From positions 4,239,001-4,303,000 of the forward strand of contig CAKNFJ010000001.1 in assembly GCA_930633495.1 (NCBI GenBank): 64,000 bases of DNA. Reading direction: 5' to 3'. Below are positions 45,522-55,348 of the stretch, in pieces. The stretch is from Hyphomicrobiales bacterium. Lineage in GTDB: Bacteria > Pseudomonadota > Alphaproteobacteria > Rhizobiales > Beijerinckiaceae. Positions within the stretch are counted from its first letter, which is position 1. Each line of letters starts with the position of its first letter. The notes beneath the pieces are model-generated. The model made no database searches. It was not told the DNA's origin and saw only the letters and a program-made list of their open reading frames with translations. The position numbers were made by a program, and so were the translations under genes.

Positions 45522-46249
45522 AGGCGACGGCTACAAGCTTGATCGATCTTCCGAACGTAGCCATCGACCAGTTGCAGTCGATCGACGAACCGGCCCTCGC
45601 CGAAGGCGCCACGCCCCAGCATCCACCGCGCATCCTCGTGCTGTACGGCTCGATCCGTGAGCGATCCTACTCGCGCCTGGCGGCGGAGGAGGCTGGTCGC
45701 CTGCTGCGCTGGTTCGGCTGCGAGGTGAGGACCTTCGATCCGCGCGGTCTGCCACTGCCTGACGGCGCTGAGCCCGATCATCCCAAGGTGAAGGAGTTGC
45801 GTGATCTCGCCGGCTGGGCCGAGGGCATGGTCTGGGTCAGCCCCGAGCGCCATGGCGCCATGACCGCGATCATGAAGGCGCAGATCGACTGGATACCGCT
45901 CAGTCTCGGCGCAAAGCGCCCGACGCAGGGGAAGACGCTGGCACTGATCCAGGTCAGCGGCGGGTCGCAGAGCTTCAACGCCGTGAACCAGATGCGCATC
46001 CTCGGCCGCTGGATGCGAATGATCACGATCCCCAATCAATCCTCGGTTCCGAAGGCCTTTCTCGAGTTCGACGAGGCCGGCCGCATGAAGCCTTCGCCCC
46101 TCTATGACCGCATCGTCGATGTCTGCGAGGAGCTGGTGAAATTCACCCATCTGACTCGGGGCCGCTCATCCTATCTCACCGACCGCTACTCCGAGCGGGT
46201 TGAAAGTGCGGAGGCGCTGATGAAGCGAGTCAACCAGAGCGCGATCTGA
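45518..46249 (+). CDS. arsH: ArsH NADPH-dependent FMN oxidoreductase
   Basis: The 243-residue flavoprotein has [22 protein letters not shown] and [20 protein letters not shown], typical ArsH signatures. ArsH oxidises trivalent organoarsenicals and can reduce quinones. The start overlaps the upstream arsC stop. Confidence 0.93.
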   Translation: MKATATSLIDLPNVAIDQLQSIDEPALAEGATPQHPPRILVLYGSIRERSYSRLAAEEAGRLLRWFGCEVRTFDPRGLPLPDGAEPDHPKVKELRDLAGWAEGMVWVSPERHGAMTAIMKAQIDWIPLSLGAKRPTQGKTLALIQVSGGSQSFNAVNQMRILGRWMRMITIPNQSSVPKAFLEFDEAGRMKPSPLYDRIVDVCEELVKFTHLTRGRSSYLTDRYSERVESAEALMKRVNQSAI

Positions 46250-46324
46250 CTCACACCATCGGCAGCGGCCCCATGAGCTTCCTTTGGGGTCGGTTTCGCG
46301 GCACCGTTTCACCTGGATATCTTC

Positions 46325-47629
46325 ATGCTCTCTCTCGCCATCTTCGTGGCCACCCTCGTCCTCGTTATCTGGCAACCGAAGGGGTTGGGCATCGGCTGGT
46401 CCGCACTCGGCGGCGCCGTGGTCGCCATGCTCGTCGGTGTCGTCGGCTGGGCCGATCTCGGCACGGTCTGGGGGATCGTGTGGGACGCCACCTTTACCTT
46501 CGTCGGCCTGATCATCATCTCGCTCATTCTCGACGAGGCCGGCTTCTTCGCCTGGGCGGCGCTGCATGTCGCGCGCTGGGGCGGCGGCAACGGCCGCCGG
46601 CTCTTCCCACTCGTCATACTGCTCGGCGCCGTCATCGCAGCCTTCTTCGCCAATGACGGAGCGGCGCTGCTGCTGACGCCGATCGTGCTGGCGATCTTGC
46701 TTCGGCTGAACTTCCCGCCGGCAGGTGCAATGGCCTTCATCGTTGCCTGCGGTTTCGTCGCCGACACGACCTCGCTGCCGCTGGTGATCTCCAATCTCGT
46801 CAACATCGTCACCGCGAACTATTTCCAGATCTCGTTCGGCCGCTATGCGGCTGTAATGGTGCCGGTCAATCTGGTCTCGCTGGCAGCGACGCTCGTCGTG
46901 CTGTGGGTCTATTTTGGTCGCGACGTCCCGGCGTCGTATGCGGTCGGCGATCTGGAAAAGCCCAGTTTTGCGATCAAGGACAATGCCGTCTTTCGTGCCG
47001 CTTTCCCGCTGCTTGGCGTGCTGCTGGTGGCGTATTTCGCCACCGCGCCGCTCGGCATCCCCATCGCCTTCGTGACAGGGGCCGCCGCACTCGTTCTCAT
47101 TGCCATCGCCGGCCGATGGACCACTGGCGGGAAAGGCGCCGTCGTCTCGGTGTCGAAGGTCCTGCGTGAGGCTCCGTGGCAGATCGTCCTGTTCTCGATC
47201 GGCATGTATCTCGTCGTCTATGGCCTCGGGAACGCCGGCCTGACCGATATAGCGGCCGGTGTTCTGATCTGGCTTGCCGACAAGGGGACCTTCGTCGCTA
47301 CGGTCGGGACGGGGTTCGTCGTCGCCATCCTGGCTTCGGTGATGAACAATATGCCCGCTACCCTCGTCGGCGCGCTTGCCATCGACAGAGCTGCCGTCGC
47401 TCCGCTTACCCAAGAGCTGATGGTCTACGCCAACGTGATCGGGAATGACCTCGGACCGAAGTTTACCCCGATCGGTTCGCTCGCGACGCTGCTCTGGCTG
47501 CATGTTCTCGCCGGCAAGGGTCAGACCATCACCTGGGGCCAGTACATGAAGGTCGGGCTCGTCATCACGCCGCCCGTGCTGCTCGTGACGCTCGTCGCAC
47601 TCTGGCTCTGGCTTCCGGTCATCACGTGA
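46325..47629 (+). CDS. arsB: ArsB arsenite efflux permease
   Basis: This 434-residue membrane protein has about twelve helices and the family blocks [35 protein letters not shown] and [23 protein letters not shown]. It extrudes arsenite and antimonite. It lies 75 bases after arsH. The start ATG has a weak ribosome site. Confidence 0.92.
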   Translation: MLSLAIFVATLVLVIWQPKGLGIGWSALGGAVVAMLVGVVGWADLGTVWGIVWDATFTFVGLIIISLILDEAGFFAWAALHVARWGGGNGRRLFPLVILLGAVIAAFFANDGAALLLTPIVLAILLRLNFPPAGAMAFIVACGFVADTTSLPLVISNLVNIVTANYFQISFGRYAAVMVPVNLVSLAATLVVLWVYFGRDVPASYAVGDLEKPSFAIKDNAVFRAAFPLLGVLLVAYFATAPLGIPIAFVTGAAALVLIAIAGRWTTGGKGAVVSVSKVLREAPWQIVLFSIGMYLVVYGLGNAGLTDIAAGVLIWLADKGTFVATVGTGFVVAILASVMNNMPATLVGALAIDRAAVAPLTQELMVYANVIGNDLGPKFTPIGSLATLLWLHVLAGKGQTITWGQYMKVGLVITPPVLLVTLVALWLWLPVIT

Positions 47630-47673
47630 AGGGTGGGGAGCAGGATCATGCCGGGCAGGAGAAGAGCGCTGAC

Positions 47674-48735
47674 ATGAGCGCGCCCCTTGACGTGGTGGTC
47701 ATAGGCGGGGGTCAAGCCGGGCTGGCCTCGGCTTACTTCCTGCGGAGGGCCGGTCTCAGCTTCTCCATCCTGGATGGCGAGCAACGTGCGGGAGGAGCAT
47801 GGCTTCACGCCTGGGAATCGCTGCGCCTGTTCTCTCCGGCCCAATGGAGTTCGCTGCCGGGGTGGCCGATGCCGGCAACCGAGGACGGCTATCCCAAACG
47901 CGACGCGGTAATCGACTATCTCAGCCGGTACGAGGAGCGCTATGGGCTCGCCGTCAAGCGCCCGGTTGAGGTTGAGGGCGTCAGGAAAGACGGCGGCCTG
48001 TTCACCGTCGAAACGAATGCGGGGCCGGTGCGGGCGCGCGCCGTGATCAGCGCCACTGGAACGTGGAGGAACCCATTTTGGCCATCCTACCCCGACCAAC
48101 ATCTTTTCCGGGGTCAGCAGATCCATTCGGCGAGGTATCGATCACCGGCCGAGTTTGCCGGGCGCCGCGTGCTTGTCGTGGGTGGCGGAAACTCCGGGGC
48201 TCAGATCCTGGCGGAGCTATCCATGGTCGCCGACGTCACGTGGGTGACACCGACGCCTCCTTCATTTCTTCCTGATGACGTGGACGGACGCGTCCTGTTT
48301 GAGCGCGCGACAGCCCGTTGGCGGGCCGCGCAGGAAGGTCGTTCCGTCAACGTGCCGCAAGGCGGATTCGGCGACATCGTTATGGTGCCACCAGTCAAGG
48401 AGGCACGGGCGCGAGGCGAACTTCATGCCGTCGCGCCGTTTGTTCGCTTCACAGAAGGCGGCGTGGTCTGGGGAGACGGTAGGCAGTCTACCTTCGATGC
48501 GGTGATCTGGTGCACGGGGTTCCGACCGGCGCTGTCCCATCTCGATCCCCTCGGGATTGTGGGTGAGAACGGGCTCGTGGAAACGAATGGCACACGAGCC
48601 ATCGAGGAGCCGAAGCTATGGCTAGTCGGTTATGGCGACTGGACCGGCGCTGCCTCGGCAACCCTGATCGGCGTGATGCGGACGGCGCGGACAACCGTGT
48701 CCGAGATCGCCGAATCCTTGGCCGAACTCAGATAG
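47674..48735 (+). CDS. arsO: ArsO-like flavin-dependent monooxygenase
   Basis: The 353-residue protein has an N-terminal FAD motif [19 protein letters not shown] and a central NADPH motif [17 protein letters not shown], the layout of ArsO/CzcO-like oxidoreductases in arsenic operons. AGGAGAAG lies nine bases before the ATG at 47674; a GTG at 47626 overlapping arsB is an alternative. The role in arsenic detoxification is by context. Confidence 0.75.
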   Translation: MSAPLDVVVIGGGQAGLASAYFLRRAGLSFSILDGEQRAGGAWLHAWESLRLFSPAQWSSLPGWPMPATEDGYPKRDAVIDYLSRYEERYGLAVKRPVEVEGVRKDGGLFTVETNAGPVRARAVISATGTWRNPFWPSYPDQHLFRGQQIHSARYRSPAEFAGRRVLVVGGGNSGAQILAELSMVADVTWVTPTPPSFLPDDVDGRVLFERATARWRAAQEGRSVNVPQGGFGDIVMVPPVKEARARGELHAVAPFVRFTEGGVVWGDGRQSTFDAVIWCTGFRPALSHLDPLGIVGENGLVETNGTRAIEEPKLWLVGYGDWTGAASATLIGVMRTARTTVSEIAESLAELR

Positions 48736-48812
48736 CCCGATGCAGCCAGATGAGGCCGCAGTCTCGCGATGGGTTCGCGATATCCCTTCTGCGGCGTTCT
48801 CCGGGGGACTGG

Positions 48813-48888
48813 TAATTCGACGAATGTGGAATTTATCTTGACTGAGGGTGGGGGGCATGAAAATCATGTTTCCATGAATGTCGAATTA
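48813..48888. promoter_or_regulatory. Possible operator of the third arsR gene
   Basis: Perfect inverted arms TAATTCGAC (48813-48821) and GTCGAATTA (48880-48888) flank the start of the arsR gene, and TTGACT lies between them. One arm is inside the first codons. Autoregulation is plausible but unproven. Confidence 0.4.
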
Positions 48889-49191
48889 GCAGCAGCCCAG
48901 CTCGAAGCTCTTGGCAACCCAACCCGGCTTCGGATCTATCGTGCGTTGGTCCGGGCCGGGCATGTCGGTCTTCCGGTCGCCCAGGTGCAGGAGCGTCTCG
49001 GCATCCCGGCCTCGACCCTGTCCCATCATCTTCAGCGTCTCATCCGAAATGGCCTCGTCTCGCAGGAGCGCCAGGCGACGACACTGATCTGCCGCGCAGT
49101 CTATCCGGCAATGAACGCCTTGCTCGGCTTCCTGGCCGACGAATGCTGCATCGACGAGGGTTGCTCGGCAGGGTCTGAGCAGGCCGCCTGA
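48874..49191 (+). CDS. arsR: ArsR-family repressor
   Basis: From ATG 48874 the product is 105 residues with LGNPTRLRIYRALVRAGHVG and PASTLSHHLQRLIRNGLVS. The C-terminal Cys-Cys and further Cys (LADECCIDEGCSAG) are likely As(III) ligands. It precedes the Cys-tailed flavoprotein and MFS genes and probably controls them. Confidence 0.85.
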   Translation: MNVELAAAQLEALGNPTRLRIYRALVRAGHVGLPVAQVQERLGIPASTLSHHLQRLIRNGLVSQERQATTLICRAVYPAMNALLGFLADECCIDEGCSAGSEQAA

Positions 49192-49245
49192 GCGCGCTTT
49201 CATTTGTCACATAATTCCATCATTCCGGAAGTAGCGGAGGATAGC

Positions 49246-50661
49246 ATGCAGGAACTTCCCGTCGTAGTGATTGGTGCCGGCCCCGTCGGCCTGGCCGCCG
49301 CAGCCAATCTGATCGCTCGTCGAATGGCCGTGAAGGTCTACGAAGCCGGGGCGTCCGTCGGCGCCAACATCCGCGACTGGGGTCATGTGCGGCTGTTCTC
49401 GCCGTGGGAGTTCAACGTAGACCCGGCGAGCCGAAAGCTGCTCGAGGCCGCGGGTTGGGCGGAGCCGGACAAGCAGGGCTATCCGACAGGACACGAGCTG
49501 ATCGATCGCTACCTCGATCCTTTGGCGGGGACAGTTGAGCTCGCCCGGGTCATCGAATACGGCGCCCAAGTCATTGCGATCGGTCGTCGCGGCATCGACA
49601 AGGTGGTCAGCCGGGATCGGGAGCTTCACGCGTTCCAACTCGTCATTCGCGACCGGGACGGCGGTACGCGTCGCGTTCTTGCCCGCGCAGTCATCGACGC
49701 TTCCGGAACCTGGACCACTCCGAACCCGGCAGGGGCGGGAGGCATGCCTGCCGATGGCGAGGAAGCGCTTGCGGACAGGATCGCTTACGGCATCCCGGAC
49801 GTGCTCAATCGCGACCGCGACACCTATGCGGGGCGCACGACGCTCGTGCTCGGGGCCGGGCATTCTGCTGCGAACGTGTTGCTCGACCTTGTCGAGCTGG
49901 CCGAGCAGGATGCGGCAACGAAAGCGATCTGGGTGACGCGCGGCCGCGACCTATCCCGGGTCTACGGCGGCGGCGCGAACGATCAGCTCGCCGGGCGAGG
50001 CGACCTCGGCACGCGGCTGCGGCAGGTTGTCGATAGCGGCCAGGTCGAACTCGTCCGCGGCGTCGCCCTCGCGGGCATCCGCGAGCAAAGCGGGCGCCTG
50101 CTCGTCATGGGCGAGACGCCGGAGGGCGGGCGCACCGTCGGTCCCGTCGACCGGATCGTCGCCTGCACGGGACAGCGCCCGGATCTCACCCTGACCCGAG
50201 AGCTGCGGGTCGAACTCGATCCCTGGCTCGAGAGCACCCGCATGCTCGGGCCGATGATCGACCCGAACTTGCATTCCTGTGGATCGGTGCCGCCGCACGG
50301 ACATCGCGAACTCTCGCATCACGAGCCAGGCTTCTACACGGTCGGGATCAAGAGCTACGGGCGTGCGCCCACCTTCCTGATGCTCACGGGCTTCGAACAG
50401 GTTCGGTCGGTTGTCGCCGCCATCGCGGGCGATATGGTGGCAGCGGACGACGTCAAACTGGTTCTCCCGGAGACCGGCGTGTGCACGACGGCTCCGGCGG
50501 GTACGGCGGGCTGCTGCGGCGGTCCCGCTCCCGAACCCGCTTCTGCCTGTTGCGCCGAAGATGCCCGTGCGAAGGCCGATGGTCAGGAGGGCTGCGGTTG
50601 CGGCCCCGCCAAGCTCCCGGAACCCGTGACGAACTCCTCCTGCTGCGGCGAGGTCGCGTGA
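49246..50661 (+). CDS. NAD(P)/FAD oxidoreductase with Cys-rich C-terminal tail
   Basis: The 471-residue flavoprotein has FAD motif VVVIGAGPVGLAAAANL and NADPH motif LVLGAGHSAANVLLDL. Its last ~60 residues form a tail with CC, CC, CGC and CC clusters (GCCGGP, ACCAED, GCGCGP, SSCCGE) separated by Pro/Ala linkers. Such a tail would bind As(III) or another thiophilic metal. GGAGG lies five bases before the ATG. The stop overlaps the MFS gene start (GTGA). The reaction is unknown. Confidence 0.7.
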   Translation: MQELPVVVIGAGPVGLAAAANLIARRMAVKVYEAGASVGANIRDWGHVRLFSPWEFNVDPASRKLLEAAGWAEPDKQGYPTGHELIDRYLDPLAGTVELARVIEYGAQVIAIGRRGIDKVVSRDRELHAFQLVIRDRDGGTRRVLARAVIDASGTWTTPNPAGAGGMPADGEEALADRIAYGIPDVLNRDRDTYAGRTTLVLGAGHSAANVLLDLVELAEQDAATKAIWVTRGRDLSRVYGGGANDQLAGRGDLGTRLRQVVDSGQVELVRGVALAGIREQSGRLLVMGETPEGGRTVGPVDRIVACTGQRPDLTLTRELRVELDPWLESTRMLGPMIDPNLHSCGSVPPHGHRELSHHEPGFYTVGIKSYGRAPTFLMLTGFEQVRSVVAAIAGDMVAADDVKLVLPETGVCTTAPAGTAGCCGGPAPEPASACCAEDARAKADGQEGCGCGPAKLPEPVTNSSCCGEVA

Positions 50662-51830
50662 CCGATCGAAACCGTCTGACGGTCATCTCGGCCCTGGGCG
50701 TGGTCCAAATCCTCGCCTGGGGGTCCTCCTACTATCTCCCTGCGGTTCTAGCGGCACCCATCGCTGCCGACACCGGATGGCCATTGTCTTGGATTGTCGG
50801 CGCGCTCTCGGTCGGCCTGCTCACGGCCGGAGCCGTTGCGCCCTATGTCGGTCGCCTCATCGGGGAGACCGGCGGAAGGCCGGTCCTGGCCGCTGCCGCC
50901 ATCCTCATCGCCTCCGGGCAGCTCATTCTCGGTCTGTCGCCGAACCTTCCCATATTCGTCCTCGGCTGGGTCGTGTTGGGGGCCGGCATGGCCGCTGGAC
51001 TGTACGATGCGGCGTTCTCGACACTCGGACGCCTCTATGGCGGAAGCGCGCGATCGGCGATCACCGTGCTGACGCTTTGGGGCGGCTTCGCCAGCACGGT
51101 CTGCTGGCCGCTGTCGGCCTATCTCGTCGAGCAATTCGGTTGGCGGGGGACCTGCTTCGTCTACGCAGCCATCCAGCTTCTGATCTCATTGCCACTCGTG
51201 TTGACGATCTTGCCGCGCGTTCCGCCGGAACTGCCGACGCCGACAGTGGGGACTTCCGGGACGGCATCGAGCCTGCTCCCGGCGGAGCGTCGCGCTTTCC
51301 TGCTTCTCTCCGGGATCGTCATCATCGGCGGCGCGATCGGCGCTATCGTCGGCGTTCATCTGCTGACGCTCCTCCAGGCGCAAGGAATTGGTCTCGCGGC
51401 TGCCGTGGCTCTTGGCGCGCTCGTCGGCCCGGCGCAGGTCGGCGGGCGGGTGATCGAGATGGCGGGCGGAGGGCGGCATCATCCGCTCTGGACCATGAGT
51501 GCGGCCCTCGGACTGATAGCCATTGGCCTCGGACTTATGGCGCTTGACGTCGGCCCGATAGGCGCTGCGATCGTCCTTTATGGGGCTGGCAACGGCGTTT
51601 TCTCGATCGCCAAGGGCACGCTGCCGCTGACGCAGTTTGGCGCTCAGCGTTACGCGGCCCTGATCGGAAGGCTGGCTCGGCCCAGTCTCATCGCTCAGGC
51701 GCTGGCGCCGGCAATGGGAGCCTTTCTCTTCGACAGGGCGGGCGCATCTTGGACCTACGGCGCGCTGATGCTCCTCGCCATGTTGAATGTACTGCTGGGG
51801 GCGTGCCTCTGGTTAACCCGGACCCGCTAG
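50658..51830 (+). CDS. MFS exporter of the arsenic cluster (ArsK-like)
   Basis: This 390-residue membrane protein has twelve predicted helices and MFS features (PYVGRLIGETGGRP between helices 2 and 3). It is coupled by GTGA overlap to the Cys-tailed flavoprotein and follows an arsR. It could export trivalent arsenicals or antimonite as ArsK does, or a product of the flavoprotein. The ArsK name is a suggestion from context. Confidence 0.65.
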   Translation: MTDRNRLTVISALGVVQILAWGSSYYLPAVLAAPIAADTGWPLSWIVGALSVGLLTAGAVAPYVGRLIGETGGRPVLAAAAILIASGQLILGLSPNLPIFVLGWVVLGAGMAAGLYDAAFSTLGRLYGGSARSAITVLTLWGGFASTVCWPLSAYLVEQFGWRGTCFVYAAIQLLISLPLVLTILPRVPPELPTPTVGTSGTASSLLPAERRAFLLLSGIVIIGGAIGAIVGVHLLTLLQAQGIGLAAAVALGALVGPAQVGGRVIEMAGGGRHHPLWTMSAALGLIAIGLGLMALDVGPIGAAIVLYGAGNGVFSIAKGTLPLTQFGAQRYAALIGRLARPSLIAQALAPAMGAFLFDRAGASWTYGALMLLAMLNVLLGACLWLTRTR

Positions 51831-51921
51831 CGGATACCTTCCTCCGAGAACGGCAGGGAAGGTGGATCGCCACGAACGGCCGGCGACAACGAAATGCAGG
51901 CGGTCGAGCATCGCCGGGCGC

Positions 51922-52107
51922 TCACGCGAACTCACGCCTGCCCCACATCCGGATGCCCAGCGCCTTGGCCTCGGCCGTCCGGGCGACCGCGCAGCCATCG
52001 TTGTTGGACAGCACGATGACGGGCCGCCCCTTCAGTTTCGGATCGAAGACCCGCTCGCAGGAGCAGTAGAAGCTGTTGCCGCCGATCAAGGCGAACGAGC
52101 GGGTCAT
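51922..52107 (-). pseudogene. N-terminal remnant of a UmuC-like DNA polymerase V gene
   Basis: A 61-residue frame begins [20 protein letters not shown] and continues through [20 protein letters not shown], the first block of the UmuC/ImpB family, then breaks off after GIRM. The usual Asp of FALIDGN is Gly here. The remaining ~360 residues are absent. Confidence 0.8.
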
Positions 52108-52226
52108 CTCCGGAAGCGCCGCACCGTGTTGGTCACGACGCCGAAGATCTCGATCTCGGCGTCCGGCCCGGGGGCGTAGTCGGGATAGCGCCGGTTGCCG
52201 AACGCGAGACTTGGTCGGCCCGCGGC
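52104..52226 (-). pseudogene. C-terminal remnant of a UmuD-like gene
   Basis: Upstream of the UmuC remnant and overlapping its start (ATGA), a frame encodes [20 protein letters not shown] then [11 protein letters not shown], which resembles the C-terminal strand region of UmuD/LexA-type peptidases. The catalytic part is missing, replaced by transposase sequence. Confidence 0.6.
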
Positions 52227-52470
52227 TCTCCTGAGGCTGTCGTAGCGGGCACAATCGGCGGCGGGCTCATGGCGCAGGCGTCATGATCGTGATCGCTGCC
52301 GCCGGCTCCCGGCGCCGGGCCTGGATGTTGATGATCACGTCGGCGGAGCGGACGCCCTGCCGAAGAGCGTCCGCGCAGGCAGCTTCGACGGCAGGCAACC
52401 CGTCGCTGAGCACCGCGGTGAGGATCTCGACCATCTGCCGATCGCCGTCTTCAACGTCTGCGAGCTTACG
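52227..52470 (-). pseudogene. C-terminal remnant of another IS21-type IstA
   Basis: VEDGDRQMVEILTAVLSDGL, ACADALRQGVRSADVIINI and, in a shifted frame, [10 protein letters not shown] match the end of IS21-family transposases with a frameshift near 52267. The rest of the element is not visible. The full istA at 41.3 kb is a different sequence. Confidence 0.65.
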
Positions 52471-52982
52471 TCGGACCCGGTCGATCGCGCCGGACCCAAT
52501 CCTTGAAGGGCGCGCCGTAAGGAACGCATCGTCGAGTTTCACTATCGGCGCTGCGGATCCTCGATCCCGACAGGCTGATTGAGGTGGAGGGAGTCGAGCC
52601 GGAAATGGCGAGGGCTTGGATGGAGCAGCGGCTACAGCCAATGAATGATATTGGCCGCTATCTTGAACGCCATTGTCGATACGCCGCGACTCGGACCGGC
52701 GCTTCTTTAGTGTTACCGCGCTCCAGCCTGCTCGGGAACGCGCTGGCGGTCATGTTCGTCACTTCCGTTTGGGGCGAGCGAGCGCGTCGTCGTTGCCCAG
52801 GCGGGGCCGCGAGGGCGAGAGGTATTATCACGCTGAAAACCGACGGCGCCTGTGCGGCGATCAAACGCATGATCTAAACGGATGTGTGCTCAGTCGGTCT
52901 CTTTTTGATCTGGTTGAGCACGGCCCACATACTAGCGTATCTGGGCTCGGTGGGCTGCCCGTTTTGGGCAGCCACCATTGCG
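52471..52982. other. Stretch without a recognised gene
   Basis: About 500 bases between the transposase remnant and the recombinase unit. A 97-codon plus-strand frame (52584-52877) has no known domain. Base composition falls towards AT on the right, marking the edge of the recombinase unit. Confidence 0.4.
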
Positions 52983-53441
52983 CTACCGCTTGTGATTGAA
53001 CTTGCGGACATTCCCAAACTCAGCTTGACTTGCACGAAGCACTCTGGATTGGTCGCGCATGCGATGAAACCAGATATTGCAATGCCGTGCGAGTTTTCGG
53101 TACCTATCTTCCCAGTATTTTGCTTCAGATTGAGCTTTATCTAATTCCGATTGCTCGGGTTCAATTTCGTCTTCTGGTTTTATTTTTTTCCATAGTTCAT
53201 TGATTTCATTAATACGACGTTGGATTTTAGGTTTAGTAGTATATTTGTGTTTTTGACCGTAGAGGAATTTTTCGCCTACGCCCGCGCGGGTTTGGACAGT
53301 TTTCAGGTCGAGCGGTTCAGTGAGGCGGCCGATGTCGCACTCGACGTCCGCAAGAACGGCGTAGAGTGCGTTGAGCTTGTCGCTTGTCCGCGCTTGAGCC
53401 GATCGTCTCAGGCCATCGTTCAGTTTGCGGTCGGTGGACAT
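52983..53441 (-). CDS. Small TnpC-like protein following the recombinase trio
   Basis: The 152-residue basic protein has a helical first half (LRRSAQARTSDKLNALYAVL) and a coiled coil in the second (EPEQSELDKAQSEAKYWEDRY). Position and size resemble TnpC/DUF6262 proteins of Tn554-like transposons. It overlaps the third recombinase by 22 bases. The family call is tentative; its place in the operon is clear. Confidence 0.55.
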   Translation of the reverse strand: MSTDRKLNDGLRRSAQARTSDKLNALYAVLADVECDIGRLTEPLDLKTVQTRAGVGEKFLYGQKHKYTTKPKIQRRINEINELWKKIKPEDEIEPEQSELDKAQSEAKYWEDRYRKLARHCNIWFHRMRDQSRVLRASQAEFGNVRKFNHKR

Positions 53442-55348
53442 TCATCAATCCCCAAAATCATCCGCTTCAGCATGGTTGGCATCCCGGGAAAATCATCCAG
53501 TTGGGCGGCCAATTCCGGCCAAGCGCGAATCTGATCGCGACACTGCGCTCCCCAATAATGCTGTTGAAGCGATGTCCAGGACGTCCACTTTTGGGCAATT
53601 CGACGGATCACGAAGACGATGACCTCGCGTCGATGGGCCTCTTGCACCTGCCATGTACAGGCGGCAGAGCATCGAGCGGGATCCGCCAGGCGGTCTCCTG
53701 ATGTTATCGCGCAAGCGCCTCTGGCATTCGCGGGCTTCATGCAGAGGACGCCTGGCATGACGGGGATGGGCAGCATGTTCTGTCGGAGCATCTCTTCAAC
53801 GAACTCATCGATCGTTTTGCCTACGTCAATCTCGGTAATGTCAGTGGCAAAGAGCTCGCTGAAGCGCCGCTCCATTTCCTTTCCGTGTCTTCCTCCGAGG
53901 CCAGGTCCGCCAAAAACAGACAGGCTTTCAAGTAAGGTTTTTCCTGTTCTTCTTACTTCATCAAGAGTTAGGTCACGTATTTCTTCTCGTATGAATGGGG
54001 ATGCCAGAATGTACCGAGCGGTCATTGAGAGGCTTGCGTGGCCGAATAGTTCCTTTAAGTGAACTGATGCGTTAGTAAAAACACGAACGGCAAGGGCTGC
54101 GACGGTTTTTCGCCACCTGTGCCCTGTCAGCTCGATGTCCAAATTGTGAAGCTCGCAGAACCTTCCGAGGACGCTTTTGTTCCAACGCTCGGTGATATAT
54201 GGTCTCGATTCTCCAGGCGGAGTGAATAAATACTCTCCGGGAGTTCCAAGCGCTTTACGAATCTCCTCTAAGGCGGCTGAAATCTCGATGAGTTTCGGAT
54301 GGGCTTTTACTGCTCGCTGGCGCCCTTGCAGACTGAGTACGGTCTTATAGGTTGTAAAATTTAGCAATAATTTCCTAGTATCGAATAATGCCTCCGATTG
54401 ATCTGTGTTTAGGAATCCGGTCTTTATTGAAAGTAGCTCTGATACTCTCAATCCTGCGTGAAATGAGAGAAAATTACTGCACGACGAGTAAACAAGCGCA
54501 CACAGGTTATGCAAGAGTTGTCTTCCACCGAGCCGTTTTGAAAGCTTTGAGCCGCATGGTAAATTGGATCTCGCCCAATTCAGTACCTCATGCCTTCGAT
54601 TTTGGGGCTCTTTCCGGAGGTAATCGATCCATTTCGCAATCTCTTGAACGTGACTGACGTAAAATTCCGATATTCGGATGATCTCTGAGACATTCGAGTC
54701 ACTAATGGGTTGCCATCCGCGAGGGCCTGATGAGTCGGGAAACGCTTTGGCGGGTGGCGAAATCTCAAAATCTAGGTCGAGAAGACCATCAATAATAAGA
54801 CCATGGCGGCAAGCGCAAAGAAGGTCCGTGAAGGTGGTCGCGAGGCTGTCAAAGGCGTTTGCAGATGGCTCAAGCATTTCCAGCGTCTCCGCCAGCACAG
54901 CCGGGTTCACTTCCCTTAAAGACCGGCATCCGCATCGTTTGAAGGCAACGAATAAACGACGCAGCGGTTGCAGTAGGCTATAGACGCCTGTTGGCCGCAG
55001 GTGGCGGACGCGCGTGCGCTCGGAGGTCAATATCCCACGACGATATGTAAGGGCAATGAGCGCTTCCTTGAGCTGCCGAATCAGAATTGCGTCGGTGACT
55101 GGGGACAACGAAAGTCGAGTTCCATCCGGGAAGGTGCCATTCCCTAAGAAATCTAAGGTAAGGCAATTGCGGTTATTTTCAGACGCCCAAGTCGTTGGGT
55201 ACTCCCAAGTGTCATCCTTGAATTGAGATAATGGAGTTGTTGGAAGTTCACCTTGGTATGGTGGTTTAGATGGCATGGATTTTCGTGCATGCACCACCCA
55301 CATTCGAGAATCTGCGAAATCGGTGAACCACGGGGTTGTTTCATTCAT
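53420..55348 (-). CDS. Tyrosine recombinase (third of trio)
   Basis: The 642-residue protein has a complete tyrosine recombinase core: Arg in FHAGLRVSELL, Lys in TTYKT, His-x-x-Arg in GHRWRKTVA, His in LFGHASLSM and Tyr in ARYILAS. A Cys-containing C-terminal extension (CMKPANARGACAITSGDR) is present, as in TnpB-like integrases. It overlaps the second recombinase by four bases. Confidence 0.85.
   Translation of the reverse strand: MNETTPWFTDFADSRMWVVHARKSMPSKPPYQGELPTTPLSQFKDDTWEYPTTWASENNRNCLTLDFLGNGTFPDGTRLSLSPVTDAILIRQLKEALIALTYRRGILTSERTRVRHLRPTGVYSLLQPLRRLFVAFKRCGCRSLREVNPAVLAETLEMLEPSANAFDSLATTFTDLLCACRHGLIIDGLLDLDFEISPPAKAFPDSSGPRGWQPISDSNVSEIIRISEFYVSHVQEIAKWIDYLRKEPQNRRHEVLNWARSNLPCGSKLSKRLGGRQLLHNLCALVYSSCSNFLSFHAGLRVSELLSIKTGFLNTDQSEALFDTRKLLLNFTTYKTVLSLQGRQRAVKAHPKLIEISAALEEIRKALGTPGEYLFTPPGESRPYITERWNKSVLGRFCELHNLDIELTGHRWRKTVAALAVRVFTNASVHLKELFGHASLSMTARYILASPFIREEIRDLTLDEVRRTGKTLLESLSVFGGPGLGGRHGKEMERRFSELFATDITEIDVGKTIDEFVEEMLRQNMLPIPVMPGVLCMKPANARGACAITSGDRLADPARCSAACTWQVQEAHRREVIVFVIRRIAQKWTSWTSLQQHYWGAQCRDQIRAWPELAAQLDDFPGMPTMLKRMILGIDECPPTAN

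Noticed and set aside
52584..52877. 97-codon plus-strand frame left of the recombinase unit
   Set aside because: No domain, no good ribosome site, and composition changes within it.
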